NCBI RefSeq assembly: GCF_900100885.1
Contig: NZ_LT629692.1
Span: 1,984,001 to 2,048,000, forward strand
DNA: 64,000 nucleotides
Direction: 5' to 3'
Origin: Microbacterium pygmaeum
GTDB taxonomy: Bacteria > Actinomycetota > Actinomycetes > Actinomycetales > Microbacteriaceae
Made by a program: the position numbers and the translations under genes
In this document: piece by piece, positions 50,795 through 59,131 of the stretch
Numbering within the stretch: the first letter of the stretch is position 1
Layout of the letters: the number at the start of each line of letters is the position of its first letter
Notes under the pieces: model-generated
Databases searched by the model: none
What the model was told of the DNA's origin: nothing
What the model saw: only the letters and a program-made list of their open reading frames with translations

Positions 50795-53470
50795 TCACCC
50801 GGTGTTCTGCAGACCGGCGGCGACGCCGCTGACCGACAGCAGCAGCAGGCGCTGCTGCTCGGGATCGGCCGGCACTCCCGACGACGCGTCGTCGCGCAGC
50901 GCGCGCAGGGCGCGCAGCTGGAGCAGCGAGAGCGCGTCGACGTAGGGGCTGCGCATCTTGACCGCGCGCTGGAGGACCGGCTTGTTGTCCAGCACCTCGT
51001 CGCCGGCGGTGACGCGGATCACCCACGACCGCGTGAGCTCCATCTCGTCCATCACGAGCGCTGCCAGATCGTCGCGGTCGCCGAGGGCGAGGTACCGACG
51101 GGCGATGCGCTCGTCGGTCTTGGCGAGACTCATGGCGACGTTGTCCACGAGCGTCTGGAACAACGGCCATTCACGGTAGGCCAGCCGCATCCGCCCCTCA
51201 TCGCCGACCGCCTGCAGTGCGGTGCCGAGTCCGAACCATCCGGCGAGATTGATCCGCGCCTGCGTCCAGGCGAACACCCACGGGATCGCCCGGAGATCCT
51301 CCAGCGACTCGACGGACAGGCCGCGCCGCGCGGGGCGCGAGCCGAGCGCGAGCAGCCCGACCTCCTCCATCGGGGTGACGCGGGCGAACCAGGGTGCGAA
51401 GCCGGGTGCCTTCACGAGATCGAAGAACCGCTTGCGGGATGCCGCGTCCATCGTCGCCGCGACGTCGGCGAACTGCTCGGCCGCGGCGCTGTTGCGCCGC
51501 TCGATGGACGGCGCCGAAGCCATCAGCACGGCGGCGGCGACCTGATCGATGTGGCGCATCGCGATCGCGGGGTCACCGTAACGGGCGAAGATGACCTCGC
51601 CCTGCTCGGTGAGCTTGAACCGGCCGTCCACCGAATGCGGCGGCTGCGCGAGGATAGCCGAGTTGGCCGGCCCGCCGCCGCGGCCGAGGGCACCGCCGCG
51701 GCCGTGGAAGAGGGTGAGTTCGATGCCGCTCTCCAGCGCCCACGCGGCGATGGCGGACTGCGCCTCGTAGAGCGCGAGGTTCGCAGCGACCGGGCCGACG
51801 TCCTTCGAGGAATCCGAGTAGCCGAGCATGACCTCCAGGCGCCGGCCCGTCGCATCCAGGCGAGCGGCGAACTCCGGATCCTGCACGATCTCGGCGAGGA
51901 TGCGCGGCGCGGCCTGCAGGTCGGCGAAGGTCTCGAACAGCGGAATGACGTCCAGGACCGGCGCCGTGCCGTCACTGCCGGCCGCGAAGCGTGCGAGCCG
52001 GTAGACGTTCAGCAGGTCCTGCGCGGACTGCGTGAACGACACGATGTAGCGCCCAGCCGCACGCGGACCGTAGCGCTCCTGGAGGAAGCCGACCGCACGG
52101 AACACGTCGAGCACCTCTTCGGCCAGTTCGGTGCGGGCCTGCCCGGCATCCAGTTCGGCGAGGACCTTCGCGTGCACCGCGGAGTGCTGGCGCACCTCGA
52201 GCTCGGTGAGGTGGAAGCCGAAAGTCTCGACCTGCCAGAGCAGCTGCTGCAGATGCCCGTAGGCCTGGCGCGGTGCGTGCGCCTGCACGAGCGAATCCTG
52301 GACGATCCGCAGATCGCTCAGCAGCTGCTCGGGATCCCGGTAGGCGAGGTCGGCGTTGCGTGCTCGCGTGGCCGCGATGCGACGCGCGATCAGCAGCAGG
52401 ATGCGGCGGTGCGGCTCGTTCGGCGATCGCTTGGCGACCTCGGTCGCCGCGTCCTCGTCGGCTGCCTTCAGACGCTGCCACAGCGAGAGCAGCGCCGCGC
52501 TCGGGGGAGTCGTCGTGGCATCGAGGGTCAGGCCGCGCCCGATCCGGATCGCGGTCTGCTCGAGGCCGAGCAGGACGTGCTCGCTGGCGATCGCGGCAGC
52601 CTTGCGCGTGACCGATGCGGTGACGAACGGGTTGCCGTCACGGTCGCCCCCGACCCACGAGCCGATCCGCACGAACGGGCGGACCACGGGCGTGCGGGAA
52701 CCGGCGGCAGGGCCCTGCAGGGCATCGTCCACGCGGCGATACACGTGCGGCACCGCGGTGTACAGCGTCTCGTCGAAGACCGCCATCACGGCGCGCACCT
52801 CATCGGTGGGCGACGGCTTCTCCGGCCGGAGGGGCGCTGTGCGCCACAGCGTGTCGATCTCTTCGAGCATGCGGCGCTCGGCCCTGCGCTGATCGGCACC
52901 ACCGCGCAGGGATGCGTCGTGCTCCTCGAGGAAGGATGCCAGGCGACGGATGCTGGTGGAGATCGCCCGCCGCCGGGCTTCGGTCGGATGCGCCGTGAAG
53001 ACCGGGTGGAAGCGCAGCGCCTGCAGGCGCAGCAGGGCCGTGTCGTCGCCGACCTCGGCAGCGAGGCGCACGAACGCCGCAGCGACGGAATCGCCGGCGT
53101 CCTCGCGGTCGGGTCGTCCGTCGCGCTCGCGGAGGATCCGCACCCGCTGGTGCTCCTCGGCCAGGTTCACGAGGTGGAAGTAGCACGTGAAGGCCCGGGC
53201 GACCTCGTCGGCGCGGTCGATCGCGAAGGAGTCAGCGATGCGCGCTGCTCGTTCGAACGCTTCGTCGGTCTCATCCGTGTACGCCTGGATCGTGGCCGCA
53301 CGCAGCCGCTCGACGTCCTCGTAGAGTCCGGGGGACCCGCTTTCGCGCAGCACACGACCGAGAAGCGATCCCAGCATCCGCACGTCGGCACGCATCCGCT
53401 CGGGGATCTCCTGGCCGGCCTCGAATCGTCCGACCAGGTCGATCGCCTCGGTCTGAGTGAGCTCGTGCAT
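50795..53470 (-). CDS. ppc: Phosphoenolpyruvate carboxylase
   Basis: This 891-residue anaplerotic enzyme makes oxaloacetate from PEP and bicarbonate. Catalytic motifs are FTAHPTEARRR near residues 155-165, VGGDRDGNPFVT, LGYSDSSKDVG, FHGRGGALGRGGGP (with catalytic His and Arg) and the C-terminal QNTG that closes the family. ATG 53470 is preceded by TACCGT seven bases upstream and by an overlapping GGGAGG, so the mRNA is nearly leaderless. The neighbouring gamma-CA-like gene converges on it. Confidence 0.97.
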   Translation of the reverse strand: MHELTQTEAIDLVGRFEAGQEIPERMRADVRMLGSLLGRVLRESGSPGLYEDVERLRAATIQAYTDETDEAFERAARIADSFAIDRADEVARAFTCYFHLVNLAEEHQRVRILRERDGRPDREDAGDSVAAAFVRLAAEVGDDTALLRLQALRFHPVFTAHPTEARRRAISTSIRRLASFLEEHDASLRGGADQRRAERRMLEEIDTLWRTAPLRPEKPSPTDEVRAVMAVFDETLYTAVPHVYRRVDDALQGPAAGSRTPVVRPFVRIGSWVGGDRDGNPFVTASVTRKAAAIASEHVLLGLEQTAIRIGRGLTLDATTTPPSAALLSLWQRLKAADEDAATEVAKRSPNEPHRRILLLIARRIAATRARNADLAYRDPEQLLSDLRIVQDSLVQAHAPRQAYGHLQQLLWQVETFGFHLTELEVRQHSAVHAKVLAELDAGQARTELAEEVLDVFRAVGFLQERYGPRAAGRYIVSFTQSAQDLLNVYRLARFAAGSDGTAPVLDVIPLFETFADLQAAPRILAEIVQDPEFAARLDATGRRLEVMLGYSDSSKDVGPVAANLALYEAQSAIAAWALESGIELTLFHGRGGALGRGGGPANSAILAQPPHSVDGRFKLTEQGEVIFARYGDPAIAMRHIDQVAAAVLMASAPSIERRNSAAAEQFADVAATMDAASRKRFFDLVKAPGFAPWFARVTPMEEVGLLALGSRPARRGLSVESLEDLRAIPWVFAWTQARINLAGWFGLGTALQAVGDEGRMRLAYREWPLFQTLVDNVAMSLAKTDERIARRYLALGDRDDLAALVMDEMELTRSWVIRVTAGDEVLDNKPVLQRAVKMRSPYVDALSLLQLRALRALRDDASSGVPADPEQQRLLLLSVSGVAAGLQNTG

Positions 53471-53544
53471 ACCTCCCACGGTAGCCTCGGGGTGTTTCGC
53501 GGACGTGTCGTGTTACGGGCCGCCCGCCCGAGGAAAGGTCCCCC

Positions 53545-53700
53545 TTGTCGCTCCTGCGTTCGGCCCGCTTCCCGGCGATCGTGCTGCTGGTCGCTGCCGT
53601 GCTCGCGCTGGTGGTCGCAGGGGCGATTGTCGCCCACCGGGCGCGGCATCATCGGCGGGTGGCGGCGGAGGGCCGGGACGATTCGAAGGAGCAGGCATGA
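53545..53700 (+). CDS. Small membrane protein upstream of mazG (51 residues)
   Basis: TTG 53545 starts a 51-codon ORF preceded by AGGAAAGG. It has one hydrophobic segment (about residues 9-30, PAIVLLVAAVLALVVAGAIV) and a basic then acidic C-terminus. Its stop overlaps the mazG ATG as ATGA, which supports translation and coupling. A TAGCCT box near 53481 would give a 5' leader of about 50 bases. No family recognised. Confidence 0.6.
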   Translation: MSLLRSARFPAIVLLVAAVLALVVAGAIVAHRARHHRRVAAEGRDDSKEQA

Positions 53701-54347
53701 ACGAACAGGATCCGCTGCGGCAGGCGGCCGAGACCATGCGCACCGTGCGGGATCGGTGCGTCTGGACGCAGCAGATCGATCATCGAGACCTCGTGCCCTA
53801 TCTGGTGGAGGAGAGCGCCGAGGTGATCGACGCCGTCGAGGTGGGCACACCCGCCGAGCTGCGCGAGGAGCTCGGCGACCTGCTCTGGCAGGTGCTGTTC
53901 CACGCCGAGATCGCGTCGCGGGCGCAGGAGGATCCGTTCGACATCGACGACGTGGCACGAGGGCTCACCGAGAAGATGGTGCGCCGCCACCCTCACGTGT
54001 TCGCGGGCGAGGTGGCCGAGACCCCCGAGCAGGTGCTCGTCCTGTGGAACGCCGCCAAGTCCGCCGAGAAGCGCGAGCGCACCAGCGTGCTGGACGGCGT
54101 CTCCTCGCACATGCCTTCGCTGGCGCTGGCGCAGAAACTGCTCGGCAAGGCCGAGAAGGTGGGCGTGTCCGCGGTGCGTGCGGAACCGGTCGAGGAGACC
54201 GAGGCGGACTTGGGTGATGCGCTCCTGGATCTGGTGGCGCGCGCTCGAGCGCGGGGGTGGGACGCCGAACGCGCGCTGCGCGAGCGGCTCCGGATGCTGG
54301 AGACCCAGGTTCTAGATGCCGAGGCCGATGGGGTCCAGGGCCGCTGA
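53697..54347 (+). CDS. mazG: MazG nucleoside triphosphate pyrophosphohydrolase
   Basis: This 216-residue enzyme hydrolyses NTPs and dNTPs to monophosphates and pyrophosphate. The MazG domain has VEESAEVIDAVE near residues 41-52 and EELGDLLWQVLFHAEIA near 59-75, the two metal-binding EExxE/ExxD helices, followed by KMVRRHPHVF. The chain has one catalytic half and a shorter second helical part, as in actinobacterial MazG. ATG 53697 overlaps the stop of the small membrane protein; the upstream open frame is not real. Confidence 0.92.
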   Translation: MNEQDPLRQAAETMRTVRDRCVWTQQIDHRDLVPYLVEESAEVIDAVEVGTPAELREELGDLLWQVLFHAEIASRAQEDPFDIDDVARGLTEKMVRRHPHVFAGEVAETPEQVLVLWNAAKSAEKRERTSVLDGVSSHMPSLALAQKLLGKAEKVGVSAVRAEPVEETEADLGDALLDLVARARARGWDAERALRERLRMLETQVLDAEADGVQGR

Positions 54348-54369
54348 AGCGACCTGGGAGGATGGGAAC

Positions 54370-55665
54370 GTGGCATCCGTCAATCCTCCGCGCGGCATGC
54401 GCGATTTCCTCCCCGCCGACAAGGCTCGTCGCGAGCGCGTCCTCGCCGTCATCCGCGATCGCTATCGCGTGCACGGGTTCGACGAGATCGAAACCCCGGT
54501 GATGGAGGAGTTCGCCCGTCTGCACGCCGGCATCGGCGGCGACAACGAGAAGCTCGCCTACAATGTCCTCAAGCGGGGCCTGGACGCCGAGGCCATCAGG
54601 GCGGCGGCCGATGACCCGGCGGCGCTGGCGGACCTCGGCCTGCGCTACGACCTCACCGTGCCGCTCGCGCGGTTCTACGCCAGTCACCGGGCCGAGTTGC
54701 CGACGGTGTTCCGCGCGGTGCAGATCGCACCGGTGTGGCGGGCGGAACGGCCGCAGAAGGGCCGCTACCGCCAGTTCATGCAGTGCGACATCGACATCAT
54801 CGGCGATGCGTCCTCGCGCGCCGAAGCCGAACTCATCGTCGCCACCCTCGACGCCGTCGACGCCCTCGGGCTGGACGGCGCCACGGTGCGCGTCAACGAC
54901 CGCCGGGCGCTGGATTGGATGCTGACCGGGTTCGGCTTCCGGGACGAGGAGCGTCCGGGGGTGCTCATCACGATCGACAAGCTCGACAAGGTCGGTCCGG
55001 CCGGGGTCGTCGCCGAACTGCGGGAGCGCGGCGCGACCGCGGAAGCCGTCGACGCGTTGGAGGCCTTCCTGCACCGGCCGACCACGCTCGAGCACCACCC
55101 GTTCGGCGAGCGGCAGATCCGCAAGCTCCTGCCGGACGGGCTCCCGGACGCGATCGTCGCCGACCTGGTCGGCATCGGCGACGCGGTCGCCGCGGCACGT
55201 TCGCTCGATTCCGCCGAGGGCGGGATCCCGCTCGTCTTCGATCCCTTCCTCGTCCGGGGGATGGGCTACTACACCGGCACGATCTTCGAGTTGGCGCACC
55301 CGTCGGTCGACTACTCCCTGGGCGGCGGCGGGCGATACGACGGCATGATCGGCCGGTTCCTCGGGCAGGACGTTCCTGCGGTCGGCTTCTCGATCGGGTT
55401 CGAGCGGATCGTGGAACTCGTGACCGAATCGGATGCCGCGGCGCGCAGCGCGGTCGTCCTGGTCCACGATCGCGACGTCGAACTGGGCGAGCTGCTCGCC
55501 CTGAAAGCCGCGCTGGTCGCCGAAGGATCCCGTGTGCGACTCGAGCAGCGCACGAAGAACCTGAAGGCGCTGCTCGAGCAGTCGGCGGCTGACGGATTCA
55601 CCGCCTTCGCGACGGTGGCTCCAGGCGCCACGCGCGACGAACTGGAGATCAAGCCGCTCTCGTAG
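54370..55665 (+). CDS. hisS: Histidyl-tRNA synthetase
   Basis: This 431-residue class II synthetase charges tRNA-His. Motif 1 starts PPRGMRDFLPAD near residues 5-16, the core has RYDLTVPLARFYA, motif 2 WRAERPQKGRYRQFMQCDID, the HisA motifs include RGMGYYTGTIFE, and motif 3 is VGFSIGFERI. The C-terminal anticodon domain is short. GTG 54370 follows GGAGG at about 7 bases; an upstream in-frame ATG lacks homology. It sits 22 bp after mazG. Confidence 0.96.
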   Translation: MASVNPPRGMRDFLPADKARRERVLAVIRDRYRVHGFDEIETPVMEEFARLHAGIGGDNEKLAYNVLKRGLDAEAIRAAADDPAALADLGLRYDLTVPLARFYASHRAELPTVFRAVQIAPVWRAERPQKGRYRQFMQCDIDIIGDASSRAEAELIVATLDAVDALGLDGATVRVNDRRALDWMLTGFGFRDEERPGVLITIDKLDKVGPAGVVAELRERGATAEAVDALEAFLHRPTTLEHHPFGERQIRKLLPDGLPDAIVADLVGIGDAVAAARSLDSAEGGIPLVFDPFLVRGMGYYTGTIFELAHPSVDYSLGGGGRYDGMIGRFLGQDVPAVGFSIGFERIVELVTESDAAARSAVVLVHDRDVELGELLALKAALVAEGSRVRLEQRTKNLKALLEQSAADGFTAFATVAPGATRDELEIKPLS

Positions 55666-55758
55666 CGCCGGCATCCGCTCGCCGCGCCGCTCCGGCCCGC
55701 CCCCCGCCGCCCGCTGCCCGCCGCAGAATTCCCGTCGGCCACTCTCAGGCCGCCCCAA

Positions 55759-55825
55759 CCTCGCGAGACTTCGCGAATGTCGCGTTTCGGCCCTGAGTTT
55801 GAGCCGTTCGTGAAGTCTCGCGAGG
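55759..55825. repeat. 67-bp inverted-repeat element in the hisS-SGNH gap
   Basis: The arms 55759-55777 and 55807-55825 are 19 bp long with one mismatch and each contains TCGCGAGACTTC or its complement. A second inverted pair, CTCAGGCCG near 55744 and CGGCCCTGAG near 55789, straddles the left arm. No ORF lies inside. It could be a small repeat mobile element, a recombination site or a strong hairpin. The remainder of the 260-bp gap (55666-55925) shows only GC-rich sequence. Confidence 0.55.
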
Positions 55826-55925
55826 GATGGAACCGAGAACCCGGGACCCGGGTGCGAAGTGCGGCGTTCCGCGCACGTCGCATGGCGGTCAGCGCCCGTT
55901 CACCCAGCCGTGATGATGTGGGTCC

Positions 55926-56720
55926 GTGAGCTCGTCCACACGCGCGGCGACGATCGCCGGCACCGCCGCGCTGGCGGTGACCGCCGTCGCGTTGGTCGCG
56001 CGAACCACGCTGACGAGGCAGGCGGCCATCGCGCGACGTCGCATCGGCAAGCCGCTGGGCGAGGACGCGATCGATGCCGACCGCGTGTGGCGGCGCGCAT
56101 ACGAAGGCCAACCGCTCGAGCTGCTGATCGTCGGCGACTCGATCGCGGCCGGGCTCGGCGCCGAGCGCCGCAAGGACACGCTGGGCGGACGACTCGCCAA
56201 AGGGCTGGCCGCTCGGATGCATCGTCCCGTGCGCCTTCGCACCGTCGCCGTCGTCGGGGCGGATTCCTCGACGCTGCCCGGGCAGCTGGACTCGCTGCCG
56301 GGCGACTATCGAGCCGATGTCGCGGTGATCATCGTGGGAGGCAACGACATCACGCACCGCATTCCGGTATCCATCTCGGTCCGGCACCTCGACGCCGCGA
56401 TCCGACGGCTCCGCGATGCGGGTACGGCGGTCGTCGTGGGCACGTGCCCCGACCTCGGCGCCCTGCGACCGGTGCCGCAGCCGCTGCGGGCGCTCGGCGC
56501 ACGTCTGTCGCGGCAGCTGGCGGACGCGCAGGCCGAGGCCGCGCAGCGCAGCGGCGCGCGCGCCGTGTCGCTGCGGCGCGCGGTCGGAGCGGTGTTCATC
56601 TCGCATCCGGACGAGATGTTCAGCCTCGACCGCTTCCACCCCAGCGCACTGGGCTATCGGCGCACCGCCGAGGCCCTGCTGCCCGCGATCGTGGAGTCCG
56701 TGCGGCACCTGACGCCGTGA
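55926..56720 (+). CDS. SGNH-family hydrolase/esterase
   Basis: This 264-residue protein has the SGNH/GDSL motifs: block I IVGDSIAAG near residues 68-76 (catalytic Ser), the Gly-containing AVVGADSSTL, block III GGNDITHR, and block V DRFHPSALGY with catalytic Asp/His. An N-terminal hydrophobic helix (TIAGTAALAVTAVALVA, residues 9-25) may be a signal peptide or anchor. Likely an acyl-ester lipase or esterase; substrate unknown. GTG 55926 is the first codon before the hydrophobic helix; no strong Shine-Dalgarno is seen. Confidence 0.87.
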   Translation: MSSSTRAATIAGTAALAVTAVALVARTTLTRQAAIARRRIGKPLGEDAIDADRVWRRAYEGQPLELLIVGDSIAAGLGAERRKDTLGGRLAKGLAARMHRPVRLRTVAVVGADSSTLPGQLDSLPGDYRADVAVIIVGGNDITHRIPVSISVRHLDAAIRRLRDAGTAVVVGTCPDLGALRPVPQPLRALGARLSRQLADAQAEAAQRSGARAVSLRRAVGAVFISHPDEMFSLDRFHPSALGYRRTAEALLPAIVESVRHLTP

Positions 56721-56969
56721 CACGCGCTTCTCGCGCACGTAGACCTCGCGCCGCACCGTTGTCCCGCGCCTTCTGAGTGGTGACCTCGAAGTGCGCGGTC
56801 AAGACCCCGCGGCCGGGCGTGACGAACTCCATCTCGCCGCGTGTATCCCACACGACGGGGCCCGGGCCCAGGTGGTGCATCACGAGCGTGAAGAAATCCG
56901 AGATGGACAACCGACTCGCGGCGAGCCGGCGCTCGACGACGCGCACCTTGACGCGCGATGCGACGCGGG
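56720..56969 (-). pseudogene. Decayed DUF4442 (thioesterase-like) gene remnant
   Basis: The minus strand encodes RVVERRLAAS then ISDFFTLVMHHLGPG, VVWDTRGEMEFVTPGRG and LTAHFEV, a good match to the middle of DUF4442 hot-dog-fold proteins. After TTQKARDN the frame breaks; a shifted frame gives VRREVYVREKRVS, the expected C-terminus. About 35 residues between the two are missing and the N-terminus is gone, so this is a deletion-scarred relic squeezed between the SGNH and methyltransferase genes. Boundaries are approximate. Confidence 0.6.
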
Positions 56970-56982
56970 ATTGGCTGAGGGC

Positions 56983-57663
56983 ATGGCAGCCAACCCACCC
57001 GAACCGACTCCCGAGCTCTGGCGACGCGTCGACGCGTACCTGACCGACACGCTGGTCGGGCACGACCCCGACCTCGAGGACGCGGTCGCGGCCCAGCACG
57101 CGGCAGGCCTGCCGGCGATCGAGGTCGCTCCCGTCAACGGCAAGCTCCTGCACCTGCTCGCACGCATCAGCGGTGCGCGCCGAGTGCTCGAGATCGGCAC
57201 CCTCGGCGCGTATTCGACGATCTGGATGGCCCGCGGCATCCCTGCGGACGGCGTCGTGGTCACGATCGAGGCGGAGCCGCGCATCGCCGAGGTCGCGCGG
57301 GCGAACCTCGAGCGCGCCGGCGTGGACGCCAAGGTCGACATCCTGATCGGGCGGGCCGCCGATGTGCTGCCGACCCTGGAGGGCGCCGAGCCGTTCGACC
57401 TCGTCTTCATCGACGCCGACAAGGAGTCCAACACGATCTACCTCGACTGGGCGGCGCGCCTGGGCAGGCCCGGGACCGTGGTGGTCGTGGACAACATCGG
57501 CCGCGGGGGAGAGGTCGCCAACCCCGCCACGACCAGTGCGCAGGTCATCGGCACGCAGCGCGGGCTCGAACTGCTCGGCCGAGATCCGCGATTCGATGCC
57601 ACCGCGCTGCAGACGCTCGACCTGAAGGGGTATGACGGCATCGCGATCGCGCTCGTCGTGTGA
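56983..57663 (+). CDS. SAM-dependent O-methyltransferase (class I, COMT-like)
   Basis: This 226-residue enzyme matches the bacterial family 3 catechol-type O-methyltransferases: EVAPVNGKLLHLLARI, the SAM loop VLEIGTLGAYSTIWMARG, VTIEAEPRIAEVARANLERA and the metal region FDLVFIDADKESN, then VVVDNIGRGG. The family methylates hydroxyl groups of small phenolics in a divalent-metal-dependent way. ATG 56983 is the start; a weak TTGGCT box lies 6 bases upstream. It ends 14 bases before a terminator. Confidence 0.92.
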   Translation: MAANPPEPTPELWRRVDAYLTDTLVGHDPDLEDAVAAQHAAGLPAIEVAPVNGKLLHLLARISGARRVLEIGTLGAYSTIWMARGIPADGVVVTIEAEPRIAEVARANLERAGVDAKVDILIGRAADVLPTLEGAEPFDLVFIDADKESNTIYLDWAARLGRPGTVVVVDNIGRGGEVANPATTSAQVIGTQRGLELLGRDPRFDATALQTLDLKGYDGIAIALVV

Positions 57664-57677
57664 CCTGTCACCGGGAG

Positions 57678-57706
57678 CGGATGCCTGTGGCCCCGGCATC
57701 CGTTCT
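57678..57706 (+). terminator. Terminator after the O-methyltransferase gene
   Basis: CGGATGCC (57678-57685) pairs perfectly with GGCATCCG (57695-57702) around a 9-base loop, followed by TTCTC. The stem is made entirely of the over-represented word GGATGCC in inverted copies. Confidence 0.65.
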
Positions 57707-57709
57707 CAC

Positions 57710-57715
57710 TAGACT
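57710..57715 (+). promoter_or_regulatory. eno: -10 box of eno
   Basis: TAGACT at 57710-57715 lies directly after the terminator. The mRNA would start near 57722 with a leader of about 76 bases ending in AGGGAGA before the GTG. Confidence 0.5.
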
Positions 57716-57797
57716 CGTCTGGGCGGATCGACGTCGCTCCGAGCACCCACGCACGAACCAGCAAGCCCCCTTCACGAAACAACAGGGAGAGTCCTCC

Positions 57798-59078
57798 GTG
57801 GCACTTATCGAGGCAGTCAACGCGCGCGAGATCTTGGATTCGCGCGGCAACCCGACCGTGGAAGTGGAGGTTCTGCTCGACGACGGCATCGTCCAGCGCG
57901 CGGCCGTCCCCTCCGGCGCGTCCACCGGTGCGTTCGAGGCCTACGAGCTTCGCGACGGCGACAAGACCCGGTACGGCGGCAAGGGCGTGCTCAAGGCCGT
58001 CGACGCTGTCGTCGACGAGCTCGGCCCCGCCCTGGAGGGCGTAGATGCCAGCGAGCAGCGGATCATCGACGAGATCCTGATCGAGGTCGACGGCACCGAC
58101 AACAAGTCGCGCGTCGGCGCGAACGCCATCCTCGGCGTGAGCCTGGCGGTCGCCAAGGCGGCTGCCGACAGCGCCGACCTGCCGCTGTTCCGCTACATCG
58201 GCGGCCCGAACGCCCACATCCTGCCTGTTCCGCTGTTCAACGTCATCAACGGCGGTTCGCACGCGGACAACGGCATCGACATGCAGGAGTTCTTCCTCGC
58301 GCCGATCGGCGCGTCCAGCTTCGCCGAGGCACTGCGCTGGGGCACCGAGACCTACCACGTCCTCAAGGGCGAGCTGCTGGCCGCCGGCTACGCGACGGGC
58401 CTGGGCGACGAGGGCGGCTTCGCCCCCGACCTGCCCAGCAACCGCGAGGGCCTGGATTTCCTGATCAAGGCGATCGAGAAGGCCGGCTTCACGCCCGGCA
58501 CCGAGATCGCGCTCGGCATGGACGTCGCGGCCACCGAGTTCTTCAAGGACGGCGCCTACCAGTTCGAGGGCAAGGCGTGGTCGGCCGAGGAGATCACCGA
58601 CTACTACATCGACCTCGCGGACTCCTACCCGATCATCACGATCGAGGATGCCCTCGCGGAGGACGACTGGGACGCGTGGAAGCACCTCACCGAGAAGCTG
58701 GGGTCGAAGATCCAGCTCGTCGGCGACGACCTGTTCGTCACCAACCCGACGCGCCTCGCCGACGGTATCGCGCGCGGAGTCGCCAACTCGCTCCTGGTGA
58801 AGGTCAACCAGATCGGCACGCTGTCCGAGACCCTCGACGCGGTCGACCTGGCGCACCGCTCGGGCTACACCACGATGTTCTCGCACCGCTCCGGCGAGAC
58901 CGAGGACACCACGATCGCCGACCTCGTCGTGGCCGTGAACTCGGGTCAGATCAAGAGCGGCGCGCCCGCTCGCAGCGAGCGGGTTGCGAAATACAATCAG
59001 CTTCTGCGCATCGAAGAAGAGCTGGGCGACGCGGCGGAGTTCGCAGGACGCTCGGCCTTCCCGCGGTACAAGGGCTGA
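57798..59078 (+). CDS. eno: Enolase
   Basis: This 426-residue glycolytic enzyme converts 2-phosphoglycerate to PEP. Conserved regions are AREILDSRGNPTVEVEV, VPSGASTG, the GDEGGFAPDL lid, the metal ligands in MDVAATEF, ITIEDALAEDDW and VGDDLFVTN, and SHRSGETEDTTIADLVV. GTG 57798 has AGGGAGA upstream; the long open extension 5' of it is not real. A hairpin that spans the next gene's Shine-Dalgarno begins 20 bases after the stop. Confidence 0.98.
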   Translation: MALIEAVNAREILDSRGNPTVEVEVLLDDGIVQRAAVPSGASTGAFEAYELRDGDKTRYGGKGVLKAVDAVVDELGPALEGVDASEQRIIDEILIEVDGTDNKSRVGANAILGVSLAVAKAAADSADLPLFRYIGGPNAHILPVPLFNVINGGSHADNGIDMQEFFLAPIGASSFAEALRWGTETYHVLKGELLAAGYATGLGDEGGFAPDLPSNREGLDFLIKAIEKAGFTPGTEIALGMDVAATEFFKDGAYQFEGKAWSAEEITDYYIDLADSYPIITIEDALAEDDWDAWKHLTEKLGSKIQLVGDDLFVTNPTRLADGIARGVANSLLVKVNQIGTLSETLDAVDLAHRSGYTTMFSHRSGETEDTTIADLVVAVNSGQIKSGAPARSERVAKYNQLLRIEEELGDAAEFAGRSAFPRYKG

Positions 59079-59097
59079 CGCACCGCAAGACGACGAG

Positions 59098-59131
59098 AGG
59101 GGGAGCCGTGGCCAGAGCAGCGGCTCCCCCT
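59098..59131 (+). promoter_or_regulatory. Hairpin hiding the ftsB-like Shine-Dalgarno
   Basis: AGGGGGAGCCG (59098-59108) pairs perfectly with CGGCTCCCCCT (59121-59131) over 11 bp with a 12-base loop. The 5' arm contains the purine-rich ribosome-binding site and the first base of the GTG start. The fold would block translation, or partly terminate eno transcripts, and so keep the division-protein level far below that of enolase. Confidence 0.6.

Noticed and set aside
51551..54217. 888-codon plus-strand open frame across ppc
   Set aside because: It is a complementary-strand shadow of ppc and has no family motifs, while ppc on the minus strand is complete.
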